In this document: piece by piece, positions 12,072 to 12,871 of the stretch | Layout of the letters: every line of letters starts with the position of its first letter | Numbering within the stretch: position 1 is the stretch's first letter | From: Campylobacterales bacterium | Lineage (GTDB): Bacteria > Campylobacterota > Campylobacteria > Campylobacterales > Hydrogenimonadaceae | Assembly (NCBI GenBank): GCA_027067015.1 | Contig: JAMOMS010000125.1 | Span: 1 to 12,871 of the forward strand | Direction of reading: 5' to 3' | DNA length: 12,871 nt | Translations under genes and position numbers: made by a program | The notes under the pieces: generated by a model | Seen by the model: only the letters and a program-made list of their open reading frames with translations | Database searches by the model: none | Told to the model about the DNA's origin: nothing

Positions 12072-12871
12072 GTGCGACACCGACACTTCATGGAACATCA
12101 GATTAGACAAAACGATTTTGACTGGATCAGCGAAGAGAACCGGGGGATGCTCACCCGGATGCTACAGGCCCTGGTAGAGAATAAAAACGACGAATCCGCC
12201 CTTTTGGATCTGGGCAAAACCCTCCACGACAAAGGCATCGCCTTTTCCCAAATCGCCATCTTTTTGGACCAATATCTCCAGGAACTTGACGAATCGGAAC
12301 GCCTGCGTCTTTACGCGCGCCGCGAGATTCTGGCCAAAGGCTACCTGGCCGCCCGCCTACCCGGGGAGATAGGCGCCATCAAAAAAGGGATCCACGCCAA
12401 CCCGGCGCTGATCGGCGCGAAGGAGATGAGAATCCTGCATGAGCTCACCGCGTGGATGGAGGCGATGGTCGAAAGTTTCCTTCACGATACGCCCCTACCC
12501 GACATCAAGGCGCGTATCGCCCCCTTTATCCGCTTTGTTGAAGAGCGGGGCGGTCTCTATTTTGACGATCAGGAGGTCAAGGCGGAACTGCTTGGCACCA
12601 ACCGCCGCCTCTACCTCTGCGCCGGCGAAGCGGTCAAGCTCCATAGCCGGGGCGCCTATTTCCACTTCACCCTTGTCTACGTGGAGCTTTCGGCCCTCTT
12701 TCTCAAAATGGCCACCCTCCTTAGCTCTATGTTTTTGGAAGAGGAGCTCCTTTCCATCTATATCGACCCGGTTACTCACCTGCCCAACCGTTTCCAATTG
12801 CTCAAAGACCGGCGATTCTTTCCCGACGCCTACTTGCTCATTCTTAACATCCGCTCCTTTTCCAAGCTCAA
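12072..12871 (+). CDS. GGDEF-domain protein (putative diguanylate cyclase), cut by window end
   Basis: The frame is open from GTG 12072 to the last base, giving 266 complete codons. GTG was preferred because AAGGA (12061-12065) lies six bases before it; ATG 12090 in the same frame has no ribosome site. A soluble N-terminal region of about 225 residues (helical; FSQIAIFLDQYLQEL, LHELTAWMEAMVESFL) probably serves as a sensor, and I do not recognise it. The GGDEF fold begins at about residue 232 with DPVTHLPNRFQLL, followed by AYLLILNIRSFSKL, its first core strand. The signature GGDEF loop lies beyond the window, so it cannot be said whether the cyclase is active or whether an EAL domain follows. 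No membrane segment is visible. Confidence 0.8.
   Translation, partial: MRHRHFMEHQIRQNDFDWISEENRGMLTRMLQALVENKNDESALLDLGKTLHDKGIAFSQIAIFLDQYLQELDESERLRLYARREILAKGYLAARLPGEIGAIKKGIHANPALIGAKEMRILHELTAWMEAMVESFLHDTPLPDIKARIAPFIRFVEERGGLYFDDQEVKAELLGTNRRLYLCAGEAVKLHSRGAYFHFTLVYVELSALFLKMATLLSSMFLEEELLSIYIDPVTHLPNRFQLLKDRRFFPDAYLLILNIRSFSKL

Overview
The window looks like a chromosomal segment of a free-living Campylobacterota (Sulfurovum/Nitratifractor-type epsilonproteobacterium). This rests on gene styles: a small PP0621-type protein behind rsmG, an SBP-plus-SLT transglycosylase, a pentaheme periplasmic cytochrome and a GGDEF protein. The assignment is inference, because no rRNA or other diagnostic marker is present. 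Most host genes are GC-rich and tightly packed.

Region 1 (1-5582, plus strand) is housekeeping. It holds the 3' end of rsmG, a small membrane-anchored CxxC protein, a small unknown protein, and htpX with its own strong promoter. A 290-base intergenic stretch follows, containing an extended -10 promoter, a structured RNA ending in a near-perfect intrinsic terminator, a 21-residue hydrophobic micro-ORF and a 10-bp hairpin. Next come a TrpD2/YbiB-like protein translationally coupled to an MFS transporter, then an MltF-like lytic transglycosylase.

Region 2 (5566-10709, minus strand) is a more AT-rich insertion. It carries a two-gene antiphage operon that I identify as RADAR: rdrA (P-loop ATPase) followed, with a 4-base ATGA overlap, by rdrB (an 861-residue divergent adenosine deaminase keeping all metal-ligand motifs). 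The main anomaly is that rdrA is interrupted by a single in-frame TAA at 8442-8444. The same reading frame then stays open for 97 more codons to a stop that overlaps the rdrB start. What looks like a separate 62-residue small gene is therefore the C-terminal remainder of rdrA. The 3' end of rdrB overlaps the convergent 3' end of the mltF-like gene by 17 bases.

Region 3 (10710-12871) begins with a divergent control region. It contains a CRP/FNR-superfamily palindrome (TTGAC-N4-GTCAA) and a second 16-base palindrome, placed as an activator and an operator would be for the following pentaheme cytochrome c gene. A short spacer with two mutually exclusive stems leads to a GGDEF-domain protein cut by the window end.

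The host genes look ordinary. The points deserving a second look are the RADAR locus with its nonsense-split rdrA, the candidate small RNA/attenuator after htpX, and the cytochrome control region. RADAR itself is a described system; what may be new here is its split state and genomic setting.
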